A stretch of DNA of 64,000 nucleotides from Micropterix aruncella (Eukaryota; Arthropoda; Insecta; Lepidoptera; Micropterigidae), in assembly GCA_944548615.1 (NCBI GenBank), contig OX155980.1:62117082-62181081 (forward strand), given 5' to 3'. Made by a program: the position numbers and the translations under genes. Positions within the stretch are counted from its first letter, which is position 1; every line of letters starts with the position of its first letter. This document shows positions 11,655-22,504 of the stretch, one piece after another. The notes under the pieces were generated by a model. That model did no database searches and was not told the DNA's origin. It saw nothing but the letters and a program-made list of their open reading frames with translations.

Positions 11655-12065
11655 GTAGTAGCTATGTGTTCCTTCAAGTCGCTGTTGTAAGCGAAATTCC
11701 GCTCAGACGAACGGCTTTATCTTCAGATGCACAGCCTTGATGTATTGCGTCAGGTTTCTCCTGGTGGTGAAGTTATTGCGGCATTCGGGACACTGATTAT
11801 CGGGCAGTTTAAGATGCGAAGTATCGATGTGAGTGTTGAGCAGGGCTCTCCCGGTGAAGGAGCGGTCGCAATGCGGGCACTCGAACTGCTTGGATTTGAG
11901 ATGCACCGCTTGAAGTGCGTCTCGAGGTCGCCCTTCGCTGCGAACGATCCGTCGCTTTCGTGACAGGGGAACGCTTTGAGTCGCCTGTGCACTGTGATCA
12001 CGTGGCGGTTCAAACTATCCTTCTGAAAGAAGGCCTTGTCGCACTCGGGAATCTCTGATCTTTCT
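11655..12065 (-). pseudogene. C2H2 zinc-finger array fragment, probable Helitron-captured gene piece
   Basis: Minus-strand frames contain consecutive C2H2 units: CDKAFFQKDSLNRHVITVH (first Cys changed), a degenerate unit ending KGDLETHFKR, FECPHCDRSFTGRALLNTH, then NQCPECRNNFTTRRNLTQ, and remnants of one more (RNFAYNSDLKEH). Linkers such as HLKIKPFV resemble the HTGEKPF-type spacer. The units fall in at least three frames and a stop follows KPFV, so it is not a functional protein. It lies inside the Helitron composite, upstream of Rep and in the same orientation, and is bracketed by 33-34-bp direct repeats. Gene-fragment capture is a known property of Helitrons; capture here is inferred, and the parent gene is not identified. 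Confidence 0.75.
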
Positions 12066-12078
12066 ATGTGCGCTGGCG

Positions 12079-12112
12079 ACTTTTTCTACTCTTCCTAAAA
12101 AATACAATACCT
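12079..12112. repeat. right direct repeat bracketing the zinc-finger cassette
   Basis: Partner of 11448-11480: actttttctactcttcctaa to tacaatacct, same orientation, ~600 bp apart. Confidence 0.8.
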
Positions 12113-12745
12113 GCTTATTCAATGAAAATTACAGCAACATACTAATTAATAGTCAAAAAATAATTCTAATCTGCTAATTGTGAAACAAAATCAGATAAAA
12201 CCTATGCAATGGAGATAAAACCTATGCAAACCTATGCAATGGAGATAAAAACGAAGTAATTTCTATAATTACCTACTAACCACAAACAAATTACGCTTTC
12301 GTTGTTTTATTGTAAGTAATAGTTAATTTACGATTACGATAATAAAATTAATTACGGACACATTATGGACACAGCTGTCAATGACGTCGCCATAGTAACG
12401 TCACGCAATCGTCGCCATAGTAACGTCGCGCAATCGTTACAAACTTTCGCGTTTATAATATTAGTAGGAAGTAGGATTGTTGAGAAAATTTTCAAAATAT
12501 ATGTTGACGCTTAGAATTTAAATTTCGAATATCAATTTCTTAGATTTTTCCTACTTACTTGACAGTTATCGTTATATTTTAGATAATTCACACTATATCT
12601 TTATAAATTATAGCCTATGTGTTATTCTGATGTGTAAGCTATATTATTGTAAAGTTTCATCAAAATCCATTCAGTAGTTTTTGCGTGAAAGAGTAACAAA
12701 CATCCATACATACATACAAACTTTCGCCTTTATAATAGTATAGGA
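12113..12745 (-). repeat. Helitron 5'-terminal region, two similar termini
   Basis: The word 'acaaacttt cgc.tttataat.ttagta' appears at 12448-12475 and again at 12716-12743, each reading as a Helitron-type 5' end on the minus strand. A short duplication, 'ggagataaaacctatgcaaacctatgcaat', is visible around 12205-12245, and 'cgtcgccatagtaacgtc' is doubled at 12386-12428. Two stacked termini suggest one Helitron end inserted in or copied onto another. Confidence 0.55.
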
Positions 12746-13125
12746 AGGATTTATCATGCTTGTCTTTTTGGTTAACAGGTCGTTATTTTTTCGCTTTCCA
12801 TGAAATCCTTGAGGTACGATATTTCTACAAAGCAACCATCTGTAATAGCAGCTATACCTTTCTCTTGGAGATAAATTATCGTCTTTTCGACATCCTGCCA
12901 TTGTGGAGAGGTTGTGAGATTCATCCAAGAAATGGAATTGACCATTGCAAGCTCACCCTCGCACGGCCACTGTCCGCCGACACGTCCGCTGACCTCGATT
13001 TTTGAACAATACCGCGGCTCATTTATTTCGACTGGAAAATTTGATGGGCCAACTTCTACAGTTTCTAAACCCGTGACACGTCCCGGTGTACCAGGACGTA
13101 TAGTAACCCTAGGTTAGAGGGACTA
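12746..13125. other. non-coding, nothing recognised
   Basis: Short frames on both strands show no family resemblance. At about 13020-13110 the sequence becomes GC-richer toward the next repeat. Confidence 0.4.
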
Positions 13126-14500
13126 ATGTCCCACCACAGACAGCCGCAAATAGCTCTCTCCTCGCCGACTTAGTATCGGCATAGTATACCAAACAGTAGC
13201 TTGTCTTAGAACAAAATTGAAATCGAAGCAAGTGACGTCAGGAATCTTAAAGGCTACCACAAATCGTAATATGATTACTCGTCTTCTTCTTGAAGCATCG
13301 CCCTAGCCACAATTACGGTGCCCCGGCGACACAGATGCCACCGATTTGTTCTGAGAATACCATATGGCGTCGGACACAAACTGCGCCCACAGCGTTCGCA
13401 GCCCACAGCGCCGTAACTATGGGCCTAAGGACGGGACATGACTTACCCCTCGCCCCACTTCAGTTGCACCCTCTTCCCGCATGGCCTTGTAGCTCTTGAG
13501 TGAACTTACTGGGTGATATTATACTATGGTATCGGGCTAGTCCCAAAGATGTGGATACGGATACCACTTGACACCACTGATCGTCAGAGAGTCCGAGCTT
13601 GTCAACTTCCCTTTGTATTCTCCCTGGAAATAAAAATACGGCTGTGTCACCCCAAGTTTCCCGGAAAGTAGCCAAAGACTTAGGAAACGATTCAGAGAGT
13701 GATGTCCCTTCGGGAAGGAGGATGATCTGCTTAAATGAGATGGGAGTTAATGGGCCCTTGCTGAGTTGGTCACGATGACCCATTCTGTTCAGGGTTGGTC
13801 ACACTCACGGGTCAACACCTATCCGACGGCCTTCACGCATGAAGTGCGAGCCCGGGTAGGACTCTGGCCGTATGGTCAGTTTCCCCTGGGAATGAAACTT
13901 CCGGCGCTCCTGGACGGTCTGCGCACCGTGCGGCGTAAGCCAATCGACTGTGCACTCTGACTAACATATTGAGTTGTCAACTACAACGGGCGAGCCCGTC
14001 ACCACAGGACGTTTTAACAATTAGTCGTTCTATCGACCTGCAGTGAGCGTAGAAGACTTTGGACATAACAAATCCGACGTCTAGCTACGCCACAACCCGT
14101 AAGAGACCAACTCCTTACCGCGAGAAAGCCAGGAATGACTTCCCGGCGGCTTGGGAAACTCGCGCCCTTACTTCCAATTGTGACCAGATGTCTCCGGTCT
14201 CTCGATTGGTTCCGAGTTCGAGGTCGCTTGCGCGGGCCTCTCCCTTACGAAGCGGTGAAACGGAGTATACCGAATCTATCGCGGACCAAGGCGTCCTTTG
14301 CCCGGCTGTTCACCCAGGATCGGATGGCCGATGGTTGTTTCAAGAGCAGTCGCCGAAAAGTCGGGGGAGTCTGGGAACTGTATTGTTTCCTATAGAGCGG
14401 GGGTGGTTGCGTACCTTACGGCGACTGCTCTTGAAATGACCATTGGCCATCCGATCCTGGGTGACGTGTTGAACAACCTTTTGAACTCTTCTTATGGCCA
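13126..14500 (+). repeat. modular GC-rich interspersed repeat, locus 1
   Basis: Contains block X (about 13745-13965; words tcacgggtcaac, aagtgcgagcccgggtaggac, gcgcaccgtgcgg) followed by block Y (about 13973-14350; starts ttgtcaactacaacgggcga and includes ctcccttacgaagcggtgaa). Both blocks recur at 22.5-23.8 and 46.3-46.97 kb in other orders and orientations. The left part (13170-13500) matches 44990-45240 in reverse orientation. The many short frames are in different phases between copies and most lack ATG starts, so I treat the family as non-coding. Class unknown. Confidence 0.7.
14311..14463. repeat. inverted repeat, 45-bp arms
   Basis: The arm at 14311-14355 (cacccaggatcggatggccg..caagagcagtcgccg) is repeated as an inverted copy at 14419-14463 with few mismatches, around a 63-bp spacer. 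It lies at the right edge of the GC-rich repeat. The corresponding place at 46.3 kb has only the left arm. Confidence 0.8.
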
Positions 14501-15179
14501 AATTATGCCCGCATGCCAAAATTCAGCTCAATCGCATTAAGCGTTTGGGCGCTATCGTGGAGGAATACCCACCGACACACAGACAGACTTCCATCTGAAA
14601 ATCGTCCAAATTGCCTCAGGGGGGCTAAAAAAAAATATTTCATTCTTTCCCTCCTCGTTGGTTGCTGGGCCGAGAATATACAAAAAGGATTCTTGAAAGT
14701 TTGAATGAAGTTTGGAAATGTCTGGAATACTGATACTATAGCGACCTCTTTTTGCGCTAATCTTGTATAATATGGAAGAAAGAGCAATTTGAAAAACACA
14801 TTTCGAACAGTGACAAACGTCCCCTTTCTCAAATATTGACATCTCCTCTAAAGGAGATAATAAACATGACATCGCATATTAAACACAAAATGTTTTCTGT
14901 TAGCAAAACAGTTAGATAAAGGTTTGAAATTTTATGAGATAAAGTTTTGTTTAAATTGATATAGGGACCCAGCGTTCAAGAAAACTGACATATATTTTTT
15001 AAACACTGCGACCTATAATGGATAGAAACAGAATTCTCTCTACCTATTTGCCCCCCTCGCCTTAGTCTATTTGGATTTACGATATTCGCGTATGGGACAG
15101 TCTATATAAAACTTATCCACCCGAAATGTCAAAACCCAGCGGCCCTGGTAATTAAAAACAGTAGAAACATTATTTGCAC
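14501..15179. other. non-coding, nothing recognised
   Basis: Frames of up to ~109 codons occur at 14503-14872 on the minus strand, but they overlap each other in different frames and resemble no family I know. Confidence 0.4.
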
Positions 15180-15930
15180 TTACAATAAGTTAATAGTAAA
15201 AACACATTTTAAAAACATGCTTTTATTAAAATGCTCTATCTCGAGCCAACCCTAACTTTAGCAGCCCCTTGTTGGAAGCCAACCCTGGGTGCAGCAACCC
15301 TATCGGATTATTGATATTGATTATTTTGATTATTTGTGTTTTAAAAGTTTATTATTATGTTATATCCAACAGTATTTGCAATTTTGGATGAATAAGTTAA
15401 TAGTAAAAACACATTTTAAAAACAAGCTTTTATTAGAATGCTCTATCTCGAACCTGGGTGAAGCATCCATGACATAGTGGAACTTAGAACGGGTTATCAT
15501 AATTGAATGCTATACAGAAATTCGTGTTTTTGCGGTTGACTGTTGAGGAGACCCAACCCTGGGTGCAGCAGCCCTGTCGTGGTGAAAGTTAGAACTGGCT
15601 ATCATAATTAAATGCGTATACAAAATTTCGTTTCTGTGCTGTTGACCGTTGAGGAGTCGCTTCATTGGATGCTAACACTGGGTGCAGCAGCCCTGTCGCG
15701 ATGCAACTAAGAAAGGTCTATTATAATTGAATGCGTATAAAGAATTTCGTTTCTGTGCTGTTGACCGTTGAGGAGTCCCCTCTTCGGGAGCCAAACCTGG
15801 GTTTAAAAGTCATGTCATGGTGAAATTAAGAATGGGCTATCATAATTGAATGCGTATACAAAATTTCGTGTCTGTGCTGTTGACCGTCGAAGAGTAGTCT
15901 CGTCAAGAGCCGATCCTGGATGTAGAATCG
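15180..15930 (+). repeat. tandem repeat, period ~119 bp
   Basis: The word 'cctgggtgcagcagccctgtcg' or variants recurs with ggg at 15561, 15680, 15799 and (as gatcctggatgtag) about 15918, a constant 119-bp step. Each unit contains 'gctatcataattgaatgcgtatacaaaatttcgt..tgtgctgttgaccgttgaggag'. Two more diverged units lie upstream (ggg at 15456 and 15287). A further ~60-bp segment (aagttaatagtaaaaacaca..gctctatctcga) is duplicated at 15187-15243 and 15392-15451. This is a short satellite-like array of about four clear units. Confidence 0.85.
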
Positions 15931-16424
15931 TTTCATGCTCACCATATGAATACATGGTCATCAGAACTGAAATAACATGTAAAATTTCAACGTCATAGGA
16001 TACGAGAAAGTGGTTTTAATTCAGCCTGCATGAGTTGCCCTAAACAAACAATCTGACAAAAACATAGCCAGGTAAATAAAAGCTTGTAAAAATCAAATAC
16101 TGAAAAGCGAGCTTATGTCTTGGCATTGTAATATCTTGCAACTACCCTAATCATACAGAACGCTACATGCGCTCGTTGTGGAACTAAATATTGATAAACA
16201 AATAAGTTATTTTGCGTAAAATATTAACTATTATCTACGGTATAGTTCCTTAACTTGCGGTAAGATTCCCAGTTGTCAGAGGAAGGACAACTCTTGACCT
16301 AAGCTTTGTCTCTATCGCGCTTCATCCCAATCGCCGGATGGAATAATTGAACCAGGGGGCCTATTGATGTCGTACCTCGGCAAGTTTTACGTGGGCATGC
16401 TTGTCGTAGAGCTTAATAATCTTC
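15931..16424. other. non-coding, nothing recognised
   Basis: AT-rich sequence without supported frames or repeats. Confidence 0.4.
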
Positions 16425-16478
16425 GTTTTCTAGAGCCCTATCATCAAGTGTCTCGTTGATGATAGGGCTCTAGAAAAC
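16425..16478. repeat. perfect 23-bp hairpin
   Basis: Arms 16425-16447 (gttttctagagccctatcat..) and 16456-16478 are perfect reverse complements around an 8-base loop (gtgtctcg). No T run follows on either side, so it does not look like a simple terminator. Confidence 0.95.
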
Positions 16479-17334
16479 TTCCTGCCAGTCAAGCTCAAGC
16501 CTGGTATCTGCGACTATGTTTTTTGCAATTAGTTTTGCCGTCAATGCTATCAGCGCCACCTACATTTTGCCGTGTTGGAAGGCATGCCAAATCGTTCTAT
16601 AGTTGCAAAATCTTAAGCCCGATGAAATATCAGATCGGTTTTATTTGTAAAATGTCCCTCATACAAATACCTAGACATTGTATTGAAGATTTTTCCCCCA
16701 AACAACTTCGAATAGAAGACAATATATACCTTTGAGTTAGAATTGCAAATGTTATGAAGAAAACTTGGCTTTTTAATCTAAGTAATAGGTATTTAGGGAT
16801 TCTTTGAAATTCAATCCCTAAACAGGTGAAAATGGGAAAACAATATCTTAATAACCTGTTATGCTATAAAAGTTAAAATTCAGGGAAACATACTCTATTT
16901 TTAATAATGATATGCGTATTTGGTGGTTTTCCAAAACACCTAGGGGCATAAATAATCGAGAGTTGAAAAAGGTAAAAATATAAAATTTGAAATTAGAGTT
17001 TTGTTGATATATCTTAAGCCCAATATTTATTTTGCCCAATTCTTAAAACATCGGTTTTAATTAAAATTTCCCCATATGTCTTATATTTAGGACTTTTCCT
17101 AAAGAAATCCTTAAGAGAAACGGGAAAGTGGGAAAATATATATGTTTAAGCTAGAAAAGTGAATCGGGGAAAAATCCTAATTTTAAAATAATGAGAAAAA
17201 ATATTTGTTTATTTCTTTCACTGTCTCTCATCGTGAAACTTTCCCTCCCGAAAAACATAACGGTTTATTTAAAAGTGATATTTTAGCTGGACAAGTCTCC
17301 TTCTTCTACTTTTACACAAACTAGAGGAGAAGAA
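16479..17334. other. AT-rich non-coding stretch
   Basis: Short frames only; no resemblance to known families seen. Confidence 0.4.
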
Positions 17335-18800
17335 TATCATGAGCGCGAAAAAAAATACCATCCCTGCAGGGCTAGGCACAGAAGTGACGATTCTCGCCGA
17401 CCTTACAGCCAGAATATACCTTGATTTGCTGATATTAATCAGAAATCTATGGGCTGGCTAAGCGAGCGAGCCATTCGGACCCAAAATAGGCCCGATTGTC
17501 TACAAAGAGGCCCTTGAGTTACCACTTATTTTAAAAAAAAAATACGTGTGGCACTCGGGGACTGCCGCGGTAAAGCTATTGCATAGCATTTTTAACAACT
17601 TGTGCAATTATAATTATTTATTTATTTTAATTTTTCTGATATCAGATAACTGATCTCTATCGGAAAACGTTAAAATTATTCCGAATCATTTGCGGCTGCG
17701 GAATCAAATGATTCGGAATAATTTAAAAGTCTTCCGATAGAGCGCCGCGCACGAATTTTTTATTCGATAAAGCAAAAAAAACGGATTATTCGAAAAAATC
17801 GTAGATAAAAAGATAGATAATTAAATTATCTTTAAAATGGTGCAGGTTTCATAATAATTCGCCAGATAGTATTTGCGTAGTAGTCGTTTTTGTGTTCGGT
17901 TAGACCTAATTTCACAAATTAATTACACTATGTAATATAAACAAAATCTAAAATATTCAAAGCTAAGAATATTAGGAAAATGTTTTTGTTTACCATATAT
18001 TTTTTTCGAATCGTAAGCAGTCCTCGTTTAGACGTAATTATCAGTTTAAAATCATTAATTTTCGTGAAGAAATTTCTTCATTCGGTCGCCGCGCTGGCCT
18101 AGGCCCGCGATAAAAGCTATGCAATAGCTTAAAAACAGGTTTTTACAGCATAACGTTTTAAACACCGCAAAGCCTTATAGCTTTTCCGCATTATTTTGAA
18201 AGCGGTTTTATTAAATGCCTAAGTGAAATAACAACAAATTAATCTAGTTTGACCTTGAAATTAAACTCTCAATAGAGTTTAACTACCATTTTACCTCAAC
18301 TTAACTTTCAATTTAACTCTTTAGATAAACTATATCCTTTTTAGGGTACCGATCGAAATATTAAACCGCTGGCAAGACTAACGCAGACTCTCTCCAGGAG
18401 AAGAATATCAAGAGCGCGAAAAAAATACCATCCCTGCAGGGCTAGGCACAGTAGTGACGATTCTCGCAGACCTTACAGCCAGAATATACCTTGATTTGCT
18501 GATATTAATCAGAAATCCATGGGCTGGCTTAGCGAGCGAGCCATTCGGACACAAAATAGGCCCGATTGTCTACAAAGAGGCCCTTAAGTTACCATTTATT
18601 TTTAAAATTGTATTTATCAGGTTTTTACAGCCTAACGTTTTAAACACCGCAAAGCCTTATAGCTTTTCCGCATTACTTTCAAAGCCGTTTTATTAAATGC
18701 CTAAGTTAAACAACAACAAATTAATCTAAGTAGTTTGACCTTGAAATTAAAAATATAACTGCGCTCTATCGGAAAACGTTGAAATTATTCCGAATCATTT
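17335..18800. repeat. internally duplicated repeat with foldback hairpin
   Basis: A ~197-bp segment at 17335-17532 (ggagaagaatatca..gcgcgaaa.. gcagggctaggcacag) recurs at 18396-18594, offset 1061 bp, with few changes. A second segment at 18134-18249 (caggtttttacagcataacg) recurs at 18615-18740. The foldback at 17655-17742 has a left-arm copy at 18764-18800 that ends at the assembly gap. The layout suggests a tandemly duplicated ~1.06-kb unit. No coding function seen. Confidence 0.8.
17655..17742. repeat. 38-bp imperfect foldback hairpin
   Basis: Arms 17655-17692 (ctctatcggaaaacg..cgaatcatttg) and 17705-17742 are reverse complements with about four mismatches around a 12-base GC-rich loop (cggctgcggaat). 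Confidence 0.9.
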
Positions 18801-19000
18801 NNNNNNNNNNNNNNNNNNNNNNNNNNNNNNNNNNNNNNNNNNNNNNNNNNNNNNNNNNNNNNNNNNNNNNNNNNNNNNNNNNNNNNNNNNNNNNNNNNNN
18901 NNNNNNNNNNNNNNNNNNNNNNNNNNNNNNNNNNNNNNNNNNNNNNNNNNNNNNNNNNNNNNNNNNNNNNNNNNNNNNNNNNNNNNNNNNNNNNNNNNNN
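18801..19000. other. assembly gap, 200 N
   Basis: Exactly 200 N, so probably a fixed-size placeholder. It begins immediately after a copy of the left arm of the 17655 foldback. Confidence 0.99.
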
Positions 19001-19747
<747 letters not shown>

Positions 19748-20084
19748 GCTTATATAATTTGCTATATATTTGTCTGGTATAATTTAAACAAGTAGGTATT
19801 GTTATTGAGAATTATAATGAAGAAAAACCAAGGATTTACCTACTTTTTGTAGAATAACCCAAAGGTAGGGTTGAAGTGGGCTATGATAAAAAATGTATTT
19901 TCTGCACCTAAAGAAATTACAAATCGAGAAATCTTTTCATACCATATCGATACGAACATAACTATAAACCTAGTTAACATTAGTATTTTCATATAACTAA
20001 ATAGCGTTCACACATCAGTTGACTTTTTTTGAGATTAGACAAAAAAATAATACGATATTGACACATTATAAATAAGATAAAACG

Positions 20085-20160
20085 TATTTACCGCGTGAAT
20101 ATTGTAGCACCCGATGTTTCGGCGATATTGCGACCGCTGTTGTCTAGGGTAGACTAAAGT
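20085..20160 (-). repeat. Penelope-like terminal repeat fragment
   Basis: The segment ccgcgtgaatattgtagcac..gtctagggtagac matches the arms of the palindrome at 43195-43360. It lies downstream (minus strand) of a GIY-YIG-encoding remnant, the position expected of a PLE terminal repeat. Confidence 0.65.
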
Positions 20161-20349
20161 GCTGTCAATCGTTGCTCTGCAGGTAGGCGGAAAACTGCTG
20201 ATGTTATTACACAGATTATAACGATGGTGGGACTTGAAATTCAGCCGTGCACACAACACTAACTGTATCTTGTGTTATGTCCTTACGCTTGGTGATGAGC
20301 ATTGGCAAAATTTTAAGAAGAGTTTTTAGTAGAGAGTATGAAACCGTCG

Positions 20350-20790
20350 TCTTAATTGAAGTTCGGGGTTCTTGTTAGTTTAATGGCTTCCCGGATCATG
20401 CGGGGAAGGCGAAATTGTTTTTGGATAGCACAATGGGATTTTGAAACTGCTCCCAGTGGTTAGTTCTGCTATCAAATATGTGTTCGCAGATCGCCGATTT
20501 TTTTCGCTGAACGTTTTTGACATCTTTGATGTGTTCTATAAGTTTAGTAGCTCTGGGACGTTTCGTTTGTCCAACGTAGGCTTAACCACATTTGCATTCG
20601 ATTTCATACACACCCGGGGTTTACTGTGGTATTACATCTTATACAGGCCTCAGAGATCAAGATTATGGGTCGCTTTGAATATCATTTTTTTATCGAATTT
20701 GTTTAGCCACTTACCTATTACACTATACGGCTTCCGCTTGGAAAATCGTAGAGTTGGGCCCAGAGATCTTTTGAGCTTACTTTAAGGAAT
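20350..20790 (-). pseudogene. Penelope-like element, GIY-YIG endonuclease domain, decayed
   Basis: Minus-strand translation gives GVYEIECKCG, a stop, then AYVGQTKRPRATKLIEHIKD, KSAICEHIFDSRTNHWEQF and QNPIVLSKN, ending near 20392. This is the GIY-YIG nuclease of Penelope-like retroelements (G-[IV]-Y and [AY]-Y-V-G boxes ~10 residues apart, the R of QTKR, and the conserved CEHIxxxNHxxxF segment). The nuclease acts in target-primed reverse transcription. In another frame upstream, a stretch reading SLGPTLRFSKRKPYSVIGKW may be the preceding linker. At least two stops and one frame change are present, and the RT domain is absent. The copy is a 5'-truncated dead remnant. Confidence 0.8.
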
Positions 20791-20799
20791 TGCGAGTAT

Positions 20800-22079
20800 A
20801 CCTTAACATCAGTCCTTTCATTTGTCCGGTCTATATAGGCCTTACATCATAAGGATTGCTGTACATAGCCGATAACGAAGCACTCTATCAAATAGCTATA
20901 ACGAGAGATGGTACATCATTCGGCTGATTGTCACCACTATATTTACTCAGACTATATTTCAAAGCAACTTAATTTTAACTCGAAGGAAACTCCATTGGAC
21001 CCATTGTCTTCAATTTCATCTTGTTTTACATCATAATAGTATCAGATATTATATTTTTAACATAGATATGCATACGTAATCTAAAACACACATAGGAAAA
21101 TGACGCGTGAAAGAATTACACGGCTTAATTTTATCTCCATACATACATAACAAAACGATAAGAACGAAACAAACGACAAGCGTGTAATTGCGCTCACTAA
21201 AATAGATGATATTGTAATTAATGTCTATTTATGTGATTTTTTGGGGGACTTCACCTTGGCAGGATGATGAGCAACTACTGGAATAATCATTATTAGATAT
21301 TTTTATTATTAATACTTTCCCAAAAAAATCCTTTGTGTTACAAGGAAACGTCTTTTTTTCGAGCAATATTTAGAATTCGTTTCACCGAATCTCCATGTTT
21401 TGAGATTTTGGGAATCCAAAAAAGACGATTTCTGGAAACTGTCTGCTTGTGTGTATGTGGTGGCCTTTAATAAGACCCTTAAACGTTAATGTAATGAAAT
21501 CAAATATTTTATGATGTTAACTCATAATGTAGTGAGCAATTGGAAAATTGATGCATAATAATTAGAAAAAATCTTTGACAAAGCGGTACTGTGCCCTTTT
21601 TATGTATTTAAATAATCTAGATAGATGTCTATTTTGATTGCGCCTTATTCTAGGGGCCATAAGCATTGTTCAAAATCTTGGAAACAAACTTTCAGCAAAA
21701 TTTAGGAGTGCTTCCACAAATCTCGCAATCGATCCTGAAACATACGACTGTGCGTATTGTAGCGCCGTCCTATTATTATCCTGTATTCTCTAAGACCAGT
21801 TTTACCTCTGATAATCCTCCAAAAACTTTCTGAACTATCTTGCTTGTGGCATCCTTGAAGAACTACATTGCAGTCACCCTTCCTACACTACTACCCCTTC
21901 AAACTGTAATTCTTTGCAGATGTAAAATGTATCTTGTGTATCAGATGTTTTATTCTCGTTCCCCAAATTCTGTAATTCTGCTTGAGGGAGAGTCTATGTA
22001 GCAGCGAAAATCTGATTCATCATGCTTGGTCAGTTTTTCAGGAAAACTAGCTGGTTTAGGATGATTTTGAAATATTGTT
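20800..22079. other. non-coding, one dispersed-repeat echo
   Basis: No gene recognised. The segment about 21330-21470 (gtgttacaaggaaacg.., agaattcgtttcaccgaatct, gggaatccaaa) resembles 25525-25610, so both are probably members of one old repeat. Confidence 0.45.
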
Positions 22080-22450
22080 TGTTTGTTTTTAAAACTTTAT
22101 TGCATACACAACATAGTAAAACATTGTGAATCAAATGCCAAGTGGCAATATCTAACGACTCTACTACCAGGGTTATTCTGACTAAATGTTGGCAAGTAAT
22201 ATTGTTAGAGTTTTTGTATAATTTATACCAGTATAATCATTATAATTTAGATCAGTATTTTTTGCAAAATGAAGGTCATAATAAATGAGAATACTTACAT
22301 AAGAAACATAATAAATAAAATAAAACAAAATTACTAATATCAACTCAGTATCGAAGGGAGGAATGGAATATAAGGACAGACTAGGAGACTTAGGAGGGGG
22401 GGGGGGTGTCTTTTAATAGAGGTCAGGATTTTCGATAAGGTTTTCACGTT
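22080..22450. repeat. dispersed repeat with G-run, copy 1
   Basis: The words 'aaaactttattgcat', 'ccaagtggcaatatctaacgac' and 'ccagggttattctgactaaatg', then 'caatatcgaaggga' variants and a run of about 12 G, recur around 47500-47730; the first half recurs at 53970-54150. Reversed, the T-rich start could be the tail of a SINE or LINE. Class not determined. Confidence 0.6.
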
Positions 22451-22504
22451 GTCCTAGAGCAAAGGCACATATGTAGTTCCATATTTGACCTAATCGGCCT
22501 TTTT

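Larger units (their letters stand above)
5581..12745 (-). mobile_element. autonomous-type Helitron composite
   Basis: On the minus strand the 3' end is CTAG at 5584-5581 followed by T, preceded by the word ccgggtcag, the same end as the small Helitron at 30676. Going upstream come a helicase C-terminus fragment (5834-5965), the main helicase (6755-8253), Rep (8254-11379), a zinc-finger cassette, and candidate 5' termini. The candidate 5' ends resemble each other (CTATACTATTATAAAGGCG at 12745, CTACTAATATTATAAACGCG near 12475, CTAATATAAACGCG near 11535), so the outer boundary is uncertain and the element is probably nested or chimeric. Helitrons move by rolling-circle replication using the HUH-type Rep and a Pif1-type helicase. 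Confidence 0.8.

Noticed and set aside
13290..13499. Open frames across locus 1 as exons
   Set aside because: No splice-site context or family resemblance; region is repeated elsewhere in reverse.
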